From Clostridia bacterium (GTDB taxonomy: Bacteria > Bacillota > Clostridia > Oscillospirales > Acutalibacteraceae), in NCBI GenBank assembly GCA_017435385.1, contig JAFSFB010000004.1, positions 124,001 through 188,000 on the forward strand: a stretch of 64,000 nt of DNA, read 5' to 3'. The stretch's first letter is position 1, and each line of letters opens with the position of its first letter. A program made the position numbers and the translations under genes. The notes under the pieces are model-generated. The model did not search any database. It saw only the letters and a list, made by a program, of their open reading frames with translations, and was not told where the DNA came from. Positions 33,906 through 42,385 of the stretch are shown piece after piece.

Positions 33906-35156
33906 ATGAAAAGAATAATATCCGTTATCCTTTGCGCTGCGGTCATGCTCTGTGCGTTTTCCGTAACCTCGTTTGCGGCGGACAGCAAAAAAGACTCTGC
34001 CTATCCCTTCGTTTTTGTTCACGGACTGATGGGCTGGGGCGATTATCAGATTATTGACAGCCTTGTTCCTTATTGGGGAACGACGGCAGGCGATGTTCTC
34101 GGTTATCTTGAAAAGCAGGGCTATGATGTCTGCGCCGCAACGGTCGGAGGCAATTCCTCCGCATGGGACAGAGCGTGCGAACTTTATGCTCAGCTTGCGG
34201 GAACACGGGTCGACTACGGAAAGGCTCATTCCGAGGAGCACGGTCATTCGAGATACGGCAGAACATATGCCGAGCCTCTGTGCGAAAGTTTCGGTCAGCG
34301 TGACGAAAACGGCGATATCATAAAGATCAATCTTGTCGGTCACAGCATGGGCGGCGTAACTATCCGTCTTTTTGCATCGATCCTTGAGCACGGCGCACCC
34401 GAAGAGGTTGCGGCAGGCGACGATGTTTCCGACTTTTTCAAAGGTGGCAAGGGTGAATATATCCACTCGATAACAACTCTTTCCGCTCCTCATAACGGCT
34501 CTCTTGCCGCAGACAAGGATAATCTTCCCATAATCGATCTCATGGTGCATTGCTTCTATTATATCTGGGGCGTTCTTGACAACACTCCGCTGCGACCGCT
34601 CTGGGATATTCAGCTCGAGCATTTCGGCTTCACGGATTATCCTGCCGACGGCTTCAAGGGTAATTTTGATTTAGACCTTATCGAAAGCATGCTAAATTCC
34701 AAAGACTGCGCATATTATGACCTGACGGTCAAGGGTGCGGCTGAGGCGAATGAGAGAATAAAGATGCTTGATGATGTCTATTATTATTCATATCATTCGG
34801 AATGCGTTTTTGAAGGACCGATAACGGGCAGACTTTATCCCGAGCTGTCCATGAATCCGCTTTTCCTTCTGACCTCGCCCAACATCTGCCGCTATGACAG
34901 AGATGAGCTTTTCGGAATCCCGATCGATGAGAGTTGGAGAGTCAACGACGGAATCGTCAGCACGAATTCGGCTCATCATCCCGACGGCGAGCCGTATACT
35001 GACTTTGATGCGTCGGAGGTGAAAACGGGCGTATGGAATGTTATGCCCCTCATCGAATCGATGGATCATACCGACTACATGGGCGTTTTCCATAATCCCG
35101 TTAAGCTTCGCAGATTTTATCTTGAGGTTTGCGAAAATGCAGGCTTCGGTGCATAA
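33906..35156 (+). CDS. Secreted family I.5-type lipase
   Basis: A 416-residue exported triacylglycerol lipase. Residues 1-25 form a signal peptide ending FAA-D. VFVHGLMGWG is the oxyanion strand; SSAWDRACELYAQL and HSEEHGHSRYGRTY closely recall the zinc-binding segment of Geobacillus and staphylococcal lipases (family I.5). The nucleophile is S147 in VGHSMGG, the probable acid is the Asp of RVNDGIVSTNS and the His is in SMDHTDYMG. It should release fatty acids outside the cell. The ribosome site is AGGGGGAC. An FAD-dependent oxidoreductase gene follows after 24 bases, likely in the same operon. Confidence 0.93.
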   Translation: MKRIISVILCAAVMLCAFSVTSFAADSKKDSAYPFVFVHGLMGWGDYQIIDSLVPYWGTTAGDVLGYLEKQGYDVCAATVGGNSSAWDRACELYAQLAGTRVDYGKAHSEEHGHSRYGRTYAEPLCESFGQRDENGDIIKINLVGHSMGGVTIRLFASILEHGAPEEVAAGDDVSDFFKGGKGEYIHSITTLSAPHNGSLAADKDNLPIIDLMVHCFYYIWGVLDNTPLRPLWDIQLEHFGFTDYPADGFKGNFDLDLIESMLNSKDCAYYDLTVKGAAEANERIKMLDDVYYYSYHSECVFEGPITGRLYPELSMNPLFLLTSPNICRYDRDELFGIPIDESWRVNDGIVSTNSAHHPDGEPYTDFDASEVKTGVWNVMPLIESMDHTDYMGVFHNPVKLRRFYLEVCENAGFGA

Positions 35157-35180
35157 TTCAAAACAGAGGAGATTGTGTAT

Positions 35181-36503
35181 ATGAACAAGAAAATTATTGT
35201 TGCAGGTCTTGGTCACGGCGGTATTTCAGCCGCTGCGATCTTAGCAGCAAACGGATATGATGTTACCGTTTACGAAAAGAAAAAAGAGGGAACTCTCGGC
35301 TATGACTGGACCGATATCTTCGCTCCCAGATCGCTCGAATACGCAGGCATTCCCATGCCTCCCGAGGACAAGTATGAATACAAGGAGGACATGACCTTCT
35401 TCGCACCCACCTGCGAAAAAGGGCTTCGTCAGCATGTGCCCGAGGATCAGCTTGAGATCAAAATGGAGCGCCGTGATATCTATGAGCATCTTATCAACCA
35501 TGCTCTCGGCTTCGGCGTGAAGATCGAATATGAGTGCGAGGTTCTCGGACCGATCATGCTCGGTAACAGAGTTGCAGGCATCAGAACCTCAAAGGGCGAT
35601 GTTTACGGCGATCTCGTTATCGATGCATGCGGAATGAATTCGCCCGTGCGTTCAAATCTTCCCGAGTTTCTCGGCATAGAGAAAGGACCCGACCGCTCCG
35701 AAAAGATAACCATTTACAGAGCTTTTTATAATAAAGCGAGCGACGAAGAGGTCGATGCAAAGTTCCGTATCATGCTCTTCGGAAAGGGCATCAAGGGAAT
35801 CAGCTGGGTTGCATCAGAGGACGAATATACCGATGTTCTCATCGGCAGATTCGAGGATGTCACAAAAGAAGAGATAGACGATTTTCTCGTCTGGCTGCGT
35901 GAGAAAAATCCCAGACTCGGAACTGAGGTCGTCAGAGGCGGTCAGTTCGTTGAAATTCCCGTTCGCCAGCCTCTTTCGGTCATGGTTGCCGACGGTTATG
36001 CGGCGATTGGTGACAGCGCATTCATGACAGTTCCGCTCATCGGCTCGGGTATTGCAAACACGCTCAAGGCATCGAAGATGCTTGCGGATACGGTTATTGC
36101 GGACAAAAACGGAGAATTCACCGCAAAGACTCTCTGGAGATATCAGACGGAATATTACAAAAAAATCGGTGCGGGGCTTGCTCCTCTTGCATGCGGTAAG
36201 AAGCTGCTTCTGACCCTCACGCCCGATGAGATCGATTATTGCTTCAGCAGCGGCATGATTACCGAGGATGACATAACCATGGGTGCCGATTTCGGCGATA
36301 TGGGCAGTCTGCTTGACGGCGATATCAACGATATGATTAACAAGATAAAGACCGTCTGCAAGGACCCCAACCTGCTGAAAAAGCTTCTTCCCGTTGTCGG
36401 AAAGATCAGCAAGGCGGTTGCGACCTGCGCCATGATGCCCAAGAAATGGAACAGAGAAAGAGTTCTCGCCTGGTCGAAGGTTTACAGTTATTCATTTAGA
36501 TAA
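35181..36503 (+). CDS. FAD-dependent oxidoreductase, geranylgeranyl-reductase-like
   Basis: A 440-residue flavoprotein. The N-terminus IIVAGLGHGGISAAAILAANGYDVTVYEK is an FAD-binding Rossmann motif; DLVIDACGMNSPVR and GYAAIGDSAFMTVPLIGSGI are the second and third flavin motifs of the geranylgeranyl-reductase/PHBH-like group. The substrate may be an isoprenoid or lipid, but is not determined by sequence. The start is ATG 35181 with AGAGGAGAT upstream; the GTG at 35175 is less well spaced. It is the second gene after the I.5 lipase, so a role in using lipid-derived products is possible but speculative. Confidence 0.82.
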   Translation: MNKKIIVAGLGHGGISAAAILAANGYDVTVYEKKKEGTLGYDWTDIFAPRSLEYAGIPMPPEDKYEYKEDMTFFAPTCEKGLRQHVPEDQLEIKMERRDIYEHLINHALGFGVKIEYECEVLGPIMLGNRVAGIRTSKGDVYGDLVIDACGMNSPVRSNLPEFLGIEKGPDRSEKITIYRAFYNKASDEEVDAKFRIMLFGKGIKGISWVASEDEYTDVLIGRFEDVTKEEIDDFLVWLREKNPRLGTEVVRGGQFVEIPVRQPLSVMVADGYAAIGDSAFMTVPLIGSGIANTLKASKMLADTVIADKNGEFTAKTLWRYQTEYYKKIGAGLAPLACGKKLLLTLTPDEIDYCFSSGMITEDDITMGADFGDMGSLLDGDINDMINKIKTVCKDPNLLKKLLPVVGKISKAVATCAMMPKKWNRERVLAWSKVYSYSFR

Positions 36504-36514
36504 TCAAAAAAATT

Positions 36515-36545
36515 AAGGTCGGTTCCTTTTTTCGGAACCGACCTT
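36515..36545. terminator. Bidirectional terminator between the FAD enzyme and GH38 genes
   Basis: A 12-bp stem AAGGTCGGTTCC/GGAACCGACCTT with a seven-base loop. TTTTTAT follows on the plus strand, and TTAATTTTTTTG on the minus strand, so it serves both converging transcripts. Confidence 0.93.
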
Positions 36546-36552
36546 TTTATGT

Positions 36553-39500
36553 TTAGATAACTCTGAATGTCTTGACCTCAAAGGGCTTGATTGCGAACTC
36601 GAATCCGTTTGCATCGCAAGCGATTTCGTTCTTGTCCTCTTCGATCATGTTGCACTCGATAACCTTCTCAAAGCTGAAGCCGAGGTCGATTCTGCATTTT
36701 CCTCTGTTCTGCTCTTCCTCGACAACTCGGATAATGTATCCGTTGCCGTCCTGAGCCTTCTTGATCGCATCGATGATAACATTCTTTTTGCTCGTTTTTG
36801 CGATGAATGATTCGCCCGCAAGAGAGCCTTCGACGGCTTCCTTGTTATACTTTGCAACGGGAAGAATGTTGAATGCGAGTGACTTCTGAACAGTTTCGTG
36901 ACGCCAGTCGTTCTCGTGCGGATAGAAGGCATATCTGAAGGTGTTGATGCCGTGGTCACCCGTTCTGTCGGGGCAGGTGGGGGCTCTCATGAGAGTGATC
37001 CTCATGTGGCTGCCGTGGATATCATAGCCGTATTTGCAGTCGTTGATGATGCTGCAGCCGTAACCGCCTTCGGAAAGGTCAGCCCATTTGTGAGCGGCAA
37101 CCTCATATCTTGTCAGGTCGAATGCGGTGTTCCAGTGAGTCGGTCTTTTTGCCGCACCGTGAGCTATGTCATAGGTTGCATCGGTATCCTTGACGGCAAC
37201 ATCGAAGCCTGCCTTGAGAACCTTGTCGCTCTCGTGCCAGTCGACGGTCGTATCGAAGATAACGCTTTCGCCGTTCTGAGTGAGGATGATATCCTGAGTG
37301 ATGAGCGACTTGTTGAATCTTCGCTTGATCCTGATAACGCCTCTGACAGCGTTGCTCTCAACGACCTCAATGCTTTCCGCTTCGGTAAGCTCCCACATCT
37401 TCTTCTGATAGTTCAGCTCGAGATTCCATGCGGTTTCATGGATGCACTTGTCGAGAGAAACCGTGAGGATATTGCCTCTGCCGTCAAGAGCCTCACGCTC
37501 GTTGATCTTGTCATAAATGCTTGTGATGATGCCGTTTTCGTCGAGCTCGACTCTGAGAATTGCGTTCTCGAGATAATTTGCTTCAGCCTCAACGGGAGCA
37601 AAGGGAGTTTCGCCCTCTTTGAGATAAAACACCTTGCTGCTCAGAGGCTCAAGAACATCGGGCAGGAATACGAACTTTCCGCCGATATAAGCGCATGGGA
37701 GTGAAAGCCCGTCAGCGGCGGTAATATACATACCCTCGGGAACACCCTCAACTTCAACGGGTTCACAGCTTTCGCAGCCTGCCATGTTCCAGACGGTAAC
37801 GGTGTTTGCATCTGCGGAAACAGCGGCGTTTACAGAAGCGAGAACATCATCCTTGATGTTGTTGCCGATTTCGTTCATTATCGCATAATCCCTGCGTGCA
37901 TCCTCGAACACCTCGTGGATCGATGAGCCGGGAAGAATGTCATGGAACTGGTTGGTCATGAGGATTTTCCAGCCCTTTTCAAGCTCTTCCTTGGGATATG
38001 CCTTGCCGAGATGCTTCTCTGCAAAAACGGAGAGCATTTCGTTTCTTGTGAAAAGATATTCGCCCTTGCGGTTGTTCTTCTTGACGAAAGCCTGGCTTGT
38101 GAAAGTACCTCTGTGGTTTTCGTAAACAAGCTCGCCGTTCCAGACGGGAAGGTCTTTTTCGTGCTCAGCCATTGTTTCAAAGAAATCGTCAACATGGCCG
38201 ATTTCTGCCTTGGGAAGACCGGGGAAATTCTGAAGGCGTCTGCCTCTTTCAAGCATGTTTCTTGTCGGACCGCCGCCGCCGTCGCCGTAGCCGTACATGC
38301 CCATGGCGGTGTTCAGCTCGCTCTTGTTGTTGCATTCCTCGTCGAATGTCATGAGCTCGTCAACTCTGAAATGGCAGTTATAAGCAGGGCGCATGAGATG
38401 GGCGTAAACCTTGTCGCCGTTGTTACCCTCCCACATGAACATGCTGTAGGGGAATTTTGTCGTGTCGTTATATGAAAGCTTCGAGGTGATAAAGTTTGTC
38501 ATGCCGCAGCCCTTGATAATCTGGGGCAGAGCCCATGTGAAGCCGAAGCAGTCGGGAAGCCAGTATGTTTTTGAAACCTTGCCGAATTCCTTTTTGAAGA
38601 ACTCCGTGCCGTAAAGCACCTGGCGGATGAGAGCCTCGCCCGAAGCGATGTTTGTGTCAGCCTCAACCCAGACATTGCCGCAGATATCCCACTGACCGTT
38701 TCTGACCTTCTCCTTGATCTTCTCAAAAATTTCGGGATAATGGTCCTTCATCATCTGATAAAGAACGGCTTCGCTCTGACCGAAGGTCATTTCGGGATAT
38801 TCACCCATGAGCGTTGTGACATTGGAGAAGGTTCTTGCACTCTTGCGGATGCTTTCCTGAATTCTCCAGAGCCATGCAACATCGATATGGCTGTGTCCCG
38901 TGAGAATAACTCTGCTTTGAGCGGTCCATTCGATTTCGCTGATTTTTTTGAGGTAGAAGGCTCTTGCTTCTCTGACAGACTTTCTGACCTCCTCGTCGGA
39001 AAAGTCATAGTCTACCATATGCATGCTGTCGTCGATTGCGGCATAGACCTTTGCCTTGATATGCTCGTCCTTGATGAAATCGAGAGCGTCGAAAGCGACT
39101 GTCAGGTCGAGATAATAGCCCTCAACATCCTCGTCGGCAACGGCAATATAGGTGCTGCCGAAACGGCATTCCTGATGCGTTGCACCTTCCATGGCATCGT
39201 CGCAGAATGACATGGAGTCAACCGTTGCTTCGATTTCAAAGGTGAGAACCTCGCCCGCCTTGCGGATACCGAGTTCAACATCCGTTCTGTCGGGAAGCCA
39301 CTCTCTCGAGGTGCAGCCCGCAACATATTTACCGTTGCATTTGACAAGCGCTTCGCCGCCGACGGGAAGCACGGCTCTAATTTTTTTGCCGTCCATTTCC
39401 TCGGGAACGGTTATGCTTGCCTTGAAGAAATGGGCTGAGTCATAGGCGGCATACCATCTGTCGCCGCATTTGATCTCGCCCTTGAAATCCTCCATCTCGT

Positions 39501-39624
39501 AGTGAGATTCGAGGAACATGCCTCTTGTATATTCCCAGACGGGAATCTCTTTTTTAGCAATAAAAAAATGCTTTTTCAGTTGCTCGTGCATATCCTTGAG
39601 AATGCCGATTTTTAAAGTGCGCAT
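36553..39624 (-). CDS. GH38 alpha-mannosidase
   Basis: A 1023-residue cytoplasmic alpha-mannosidase. The catalytic domain starts near residue 238 with VILTGHSHIDVAWLWR (zinc ligands H246 and D248); the nucleophile is D358 in TYWLPDCFGF, and MYGYGDGGGGPTRNML is another family block. The N-terminal 230 residues form the usual beta-rich domain; two further beta-domains follow. It trims alpha-linked mannose from imported N-glycan-type oligosaccharides. ATG 39624 is chosen because AAGGAG is eight bases upstream; the in-frame GTG at 39633 lies too close to it. It is a single-gene unit between its own promoter and the shared terminator. Confidence 0.95.
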   Translation of the reverse strand: MRTLKIGILKDMHEQLKKHFFIAKKEIPVWEYTRGMFLESHYEMEDFKGEIKCGDRWYAAYDSAHFFKASITVPEEMDGKKIRAVLPVGGEALVKCNGKYVAGCTSREWLPDRTDVELGIRKAGEVLTFEIEATVDSMSFCDDAMEGATHQECRFGSTYIAVADEDVEGYYLDLTVAFDALDFIKDEHIKAKVYAAIDDSMHMVDYDFSDEEVRKSVREARAFYLKKISEIEWTAQSRVILTGHSHIDVAWLWRIQESIRKSARTFSNVTTLMGEYPEMTFGQSEAVLYQMMKDHYPEIFEKIKEKVRNGQWDICGNVWVEADTNIASGEALIRQVLYGTEFFKKEFGKVSKTYWLPDCFGFTWALPQIIKGCGMTNFITSKLSYNDTTKFPYSMFMWEGNNGDKVYAHLMRPAYNCHFRVDELMTFDEECNNKSELNTAMGMYGYGDGGGGPTRNMLERGRRLQNFPGLPKAEIGHVDDFFETMAEHEKDLPVWNGELVYENHRGTFTSQAFVKKNNRKGEYLFTRNEMLSVFAEKHLGKAYPKEELEKGWKILMTNQFHDILPGSSIHEVFEDARRDYAIMNEIGNNIKDDVLASVNAAVSADANTVTVWNMAGCESCEPVEVEGVPEGMYITAADGLSLPCAYIGGKFVFLPDVLEPLSSKVFYLKEGETPFAPVEAEANYLENAILRVELDENGIITSIYDKINEREALDGRGNILTVSLDKCIHETAWNLELNYQKKMWELTEAESIEVVESNAVRGVIRIKRRFNKSLITQDIILTQNGESVIFDTTVDWHESDKVLKAGFDVAVKDTDATYDIAHGAAKRPTHWNTAFDLTRYEVAAHKWADLSEGGYGCSIINDCKYGYDIHGSHMRITLMRAPTCPDRTGDHGINTFRYAFYPHENDWRHETVQKSLAFNILPVAKYNKEAVEGSLAGESFIAKTSKKNVIIDAIKKAQDGNGYIIRVVEEEQNRGKCRIDLGFSFEKVIECNMIEEDKNEIACDANGFEFAIKPFEVKTFRVI

Positions 39625-39648
39625 AAAGAACACTCCTTTCCGCTTTTT

Positions 39649-39677
39649 ATAATATCATCATAATTTATCCAAATCAA
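39649..39677 (-). promoter_or_regulatory. SigA-type promoter for the GH38 gene
   Basis: On the minus strand TTGATT (39677-39672), a 17-base spacer and TATTAT (39654-39649), 25 bases before the ATG. Confidence 0.6.
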
Positions 39678-39691
39678 TATAAAAATAATAA

Positions 39692-39721
39692 TTGCCGCAA
39701 ACTTTTTCAAGTCTGCGGCAA
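39692..39721 (-). terminator. Intrinsic terminator of the M28 peptidase gene
   Basis: Stem TTGCCGCA/TGCGGCAA, extended inward by ACTT/AAGT-type pairing, followed on the minus strand by TTATTATTTTTA. Confidence 0.88.
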
Positions 39722-39733
39722 GATGAGTTATGT

Positions 39734-40990
39734 TTATTTCTTTTCGGGAAGACCGTTCTTGTCATACATGCATGCAGCTTCGAGCATGATTTCGATGCCT
39801 GCTGCGATCGCCTCCTCACGGAGATTGTCGGCATTGTCGAGTCTTGTATGATAGTAACGGGGAGGAGTGGGATCCATTGCGGCAAAGCCCGTTGACTTGA
39901 TGCCCCTCTGAGTGAATGCGGCGGCATCGGATGCGCCGATATAAACCGATTCAAAGTGAAGATCGTAGCCGCAGTTCCTGCCTGCCTCCTGAACGAGATG
40001 CTTGACGCCCCAGTCGTGCTTGACCGTGCCGCTCATATCTCTGTCATAGACCGCCATTGTTTCGAGGTCACGGAAGGTGTCGCATGCAACGCATACGGTT
40101 TCGATATCCTTGAGCTCTTTTTCATGAGCCTTGACATAAGCCTTTGCGCCTCTCAGACCCGATTCCTCGGAGCCCGAGCAGATAACAACGAGGTCTGTGT
40201 TTTCAAATCTTGTGTCTGTTTCCGCCATAGCCTTGGCAACGCTCATGGCAACATAGCAGCCCGTAAGGTTGTCGTTTGCGCCGGGAACGCTCTTGAAGGG
40301 GTTCTGGAAAAGCAGGAAGCCGAGCTGGAAGGGAACGAAAATGCAGCCGATAACGAAGCCTGCGATCATGAGTCCGTGAGCCTTTTCGGCGCTGAGAGCA
40401 CCGTTTGTTCCTGCGAAAACAATGCTGAGGATCGCAATAATAAGGTCGGCAACAAGACCGACAACGGCGGGGATGAGAACGAGCTTCATGCCGACACCGC
40501 CGAGAAGATAGTTGAGAGTCCATTCATACTGGCTGTCAGCATGGCCGACAATGATGAAGCGTTTCTTCGTTTCGCCCGAAGCTTTTCTCGTTGCGATCAT
40601 ATTGTGGCTGGGATGACCGGGGAAAAGAGGATCGATGAACTGCTTATACATAAGGAATTCAAGCAGAAGCGGAATGAAGCCGAGAACAACGAGAACGAGA
40701 GCGATGACGGGGTTGACAAATGCGTTGATGAAAACGCTTGCAACAGCACATGCGACCGTAAAGGGGATAAAGCCCATGAATGCCTGACGGTGAACCTTGA
40801 ATTCCTCGAGCTTTACATCGTCGCAGTATTTTTTCATTTCTTTCGCCATAAGCTCCTGCGCTTTAAGCTCTTCGGGGGAGCCGGGCTGACGGGGACCGAT
40901 CTCATTGCAGATACGGGTGATTCCCTTGACGCTGAATTTTGAAAGCTTCTTTGAATCAAAATCCTTGCTGTATTCGAGTGCGGTTTTCAT
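39734..40990 (-). CDS. Membrane-integrated M28 family metallopeptidase
   Basis: A 418-residue zinc aminopeptidase-like protein interrupted by membrane segments. Zinc-site motifs appear in order: the His of IVGHADSQYEW, the Asp of VPGANDNLTG, the Glu pair of SGSEESGLRG, the Asp of IGASDAAAF and the His of RYYHTRLDN. Two hydrophobic blocks (about 70-115 and 165-230) form probable membrane helices, the second inserted between the first two metal ligands. The insertion makes this an unusual membrane-embedded layout; the side of the membrane facing the active site is not clear. The ribosome site is AGGAGG. The 223-residue unknown gene lies downstream-to-upstream next to it, 24 bases away, in the same direction. 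Confidence 0.85.
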   Translation of the reverse strand: MKTALEYSKDFDSKKLSKFSVKGITRICNEIGPRQPGSPEELKAQELMAKEMKKYCDDVKLEEFKVHRQAFMGFIPFTVACAVASVFINAFVNPVIALVLVVLGFIPLLLEFLMYKQFIDPLFPGHPSHNMIATRKASGETKKRFIIVGHADSQYEWTLNYLLGGVGMKLVLIPAVVGLVADLIIAILSIVFAGTNGALSAEKAHGLMIAGFVIGCIFVPFQLGFLLFQNPFKSVPGANDNLTGCYVAMSVAKAMAETDTRFENTDLVVICSGSEESGLRGAKAYVKAHEKELKDIETVCVACDTFRDLETMAVYDRDMSGTVKHDWGVKHLVQEAGRNCGYDLHFESVYIGASDAAAFTQRGIKSTGFAAMDPTPPRYYHTRLDNADNLREEAIAAGIEIMLEAACMYDKNGLPEKK

Positions 40991-41014
40991 ATGTTTGATC
41001 CTCCTGTAAAAAAT

Positions 41015-41686
41015 TTATAAGCTGTAAACACCGGACTGCAGAACGGCATATTCGATGTCTTTGACTCTGAAATATTTGTAAACGGGTTCGTTGAACAGAC
41101 AGTAATCCGCAACGGTATAGTTTGTCAGATCGATCGTTCTTATCTTATAAGAATAAGCGTTGCTGATAAAAAGCTTGTTATCGTAAACTGAGATGTCGCT
41201 CGGATGGCAGAAGGTTTTGTCCTTTGAGCTTCCGACACGGAATTCGATCCTGTCATGCTTTGCGGAATAGTTGATTATTGCGTTCGACTCGGGAACAACG
41301 AGCCAGAGATCGGCTCCGTTGACGGCAGGGGAGCAGGCAGGGTTGTCAAGATATAAGACCTTATGCTCCGAGAGAATTTCTCCCGAGCTTCCGAGAAGCT
41401 TGAGAGTTCCGTCGGGATAGGAAACGGCTTTTGTGCTGCCCGAAAGGCTGACAACATCGCATGTCACGAAATTTCCGAGAACTCTTGCAACATCGTAGGA
41501 GCACTCGCCGAACTTATAATTTATGTATGAAACGACAGGGATCCTGTCAAAAATATCAATTTCCTGATTATAGTGATAAAAAGCAACGGCCTCGTTGCCG
41601 TTCTGAAGGGTTTCCCTGCAGGCGTAAACAAAGCCCCGCTCAACGGGAACTATATCAAGAATATCTGCGTTGAAAAGTTTCTGCAC
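41015..41686 (-). CDS. Unknown protein, possibly beta-propeller-like
   Basis: A 223-residue protein I do not recognise. No signal peptide or membrane helix is visible. Repeating short beta-strand-like segments (for example DIVPVERGFVYAC, NKLFISNAYSYKIRTIDL) suggest a propeller-like or other all-beta fold, which is only a guess. I favour GTG 41686: GGAGG lies about eight bases upstream, whereas the longer TTG start at 41704 has no ribosome site. It ends 24 bases before the M28 peptidase gene begins, so the two probably form an operon. Confidence 0.65.
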   Translation of the reverse strand: MQKLFNADILDIVPVERGFVYACRETLQNGNEAVAFYHYNQEIDIFDRIPVVSYINYKFGECSYDVARVLGNFVTCDVVSLSGSTKAVSYPDGTLKLLGSSGEILSEHKVLYLDNPACSPAVNGADLWLVVPESNAIINYSAKHDRIEFRVGSSKDKTFCHPSDISVYDNKLFISNAYSYKIRTIDLTNYTVADYCLFNEPVYKYFRVKDIEYAVLQSGVYSL

Positions 41687-41704
41687 TTTTAATGCCTCCG
41701 GCAA

Positions 41705-41890
41705 AATAATAATGCCCCGCCAAGCCGTATGCAGCCGATTGTAACCTGCTCCAAAGCAGGTGGGTGCGTCCCGACGGTCTCTCGCTCCCTTCGTCCGCCC
41801 GAGGGCGGGAGGTCTGCAATCCTACGCCGGAGATTAGCTCCCTGTAATTACGTGTTGGGTTACATATTGACTGCAATTTGTCGCACAAGG
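41705..41890. repeat. GC-rich multi-hairpin intergenic element
   Basis: The gap between the unknown gene and DUF1292 holds several compact hairpins: CCTGCT/AGCAGG (41745-41760), CCGCCC/GGGCGG (41795-41808), GGAG/CTCC (41829-41841) and TGTAA/TTACA (41843-41864). It carries the 13-mer AGCCGATTGTAAC (41733-41745) also seen in the repeat near tRNA-Leu at 33625-33637. Composition is unlike the AT-rich spacers elsewhere, so it looks like an interspersed repeat remnant. No coding potential is apparent. Confidence 0.5.
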
Positions 41891-41907
41891 CAGGGTGTGA
41901 AATTCAA

Positions 41908-42207
41908 TTATTCTTCAGATTCTTCAAAATCGAACATCTCTGCAAGTCTTTCTTCAAAAGCGGTGCCGACTTCTTCAAACTCGGCATCGTCCTCGATGGG
42001 GCAGAGGTAGGTTTCGCCTTTTTCTTCCTGAACCTTGAGGATGATGAGCTCGTTATCCTCTTCGGTGATCTTATCGGGATTTTCGGGGAGGGGAAGAAGA
42101 GCAACATATTTGCCGCTGTCGGTTTCGATTCTGTCAAGCTCCTCGAAAATGTGTTCTTTGCCTTCCTCGTCAACGACGCTGACGATATCGGGTGTATATT
42201 CTTCCAT
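41908..42207 (-). CDS. DUF1292 family protein
   Basis: A 99-residue, very acidic protein. The start DIVSVVDEEGKEHIFEELDRIET and the segment NELIILKVQEEKGETYLCPIEDDAEF identify DUF1292, a small Firmicutes family of unknown role. It has its own promoter and lies alone, divergent from the structured RNA unit. The AAGGATG site before ATG gives the start. I cannot assign a function. Confidence 0.88.
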   Translation of the reverse strand: MEEYTPDIVSVVDEEGKEHIFEELDRIETDSGKYVALLPLPENPDKITEEDNELIILKVQEEKGETYLCPIEDDAEFEEVGTAFEERLAEMFDFEESEE

Positions 42208-42242
42208 TTATTAAACATCCTTTCTTTACATGTACCTTTTAT

Positions 42243-42271
42243 ATTTTAACCCGAAAACCGCTGTTAGTCAA
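42243..42271 (-). promoter_or_regulatory. SigA-type promoter for the DUF1292 gene
   Basis: On the minus strand TTGACT (42271-42266), a 17-base spacer and TAAAAT (42248-42243). Confidence 0.7.
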
Positions 42272-42350
42272 TAGAAAATCTTTATATCGGCGGCAAAATA
42301 TTCATTTGTTGATTTGTTACAAAACTTATAAACAATCTGATAAAAAACTA

Positions 42351-42379
42351 TTGACAAATGCCAACAATTGTGCTATATT
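42351..42379 (+). promoter_or_regulatory. SigA-type promoter of the structured RNA unit
   Basis: TTGACA (42351-42356), 17-base spacer, TATATT (42374-42379). The consensus -35 and correct spacing predict a strong start near 42386. Confidence 0.85.
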
Positions 42380-42385
42380 ATAGTC

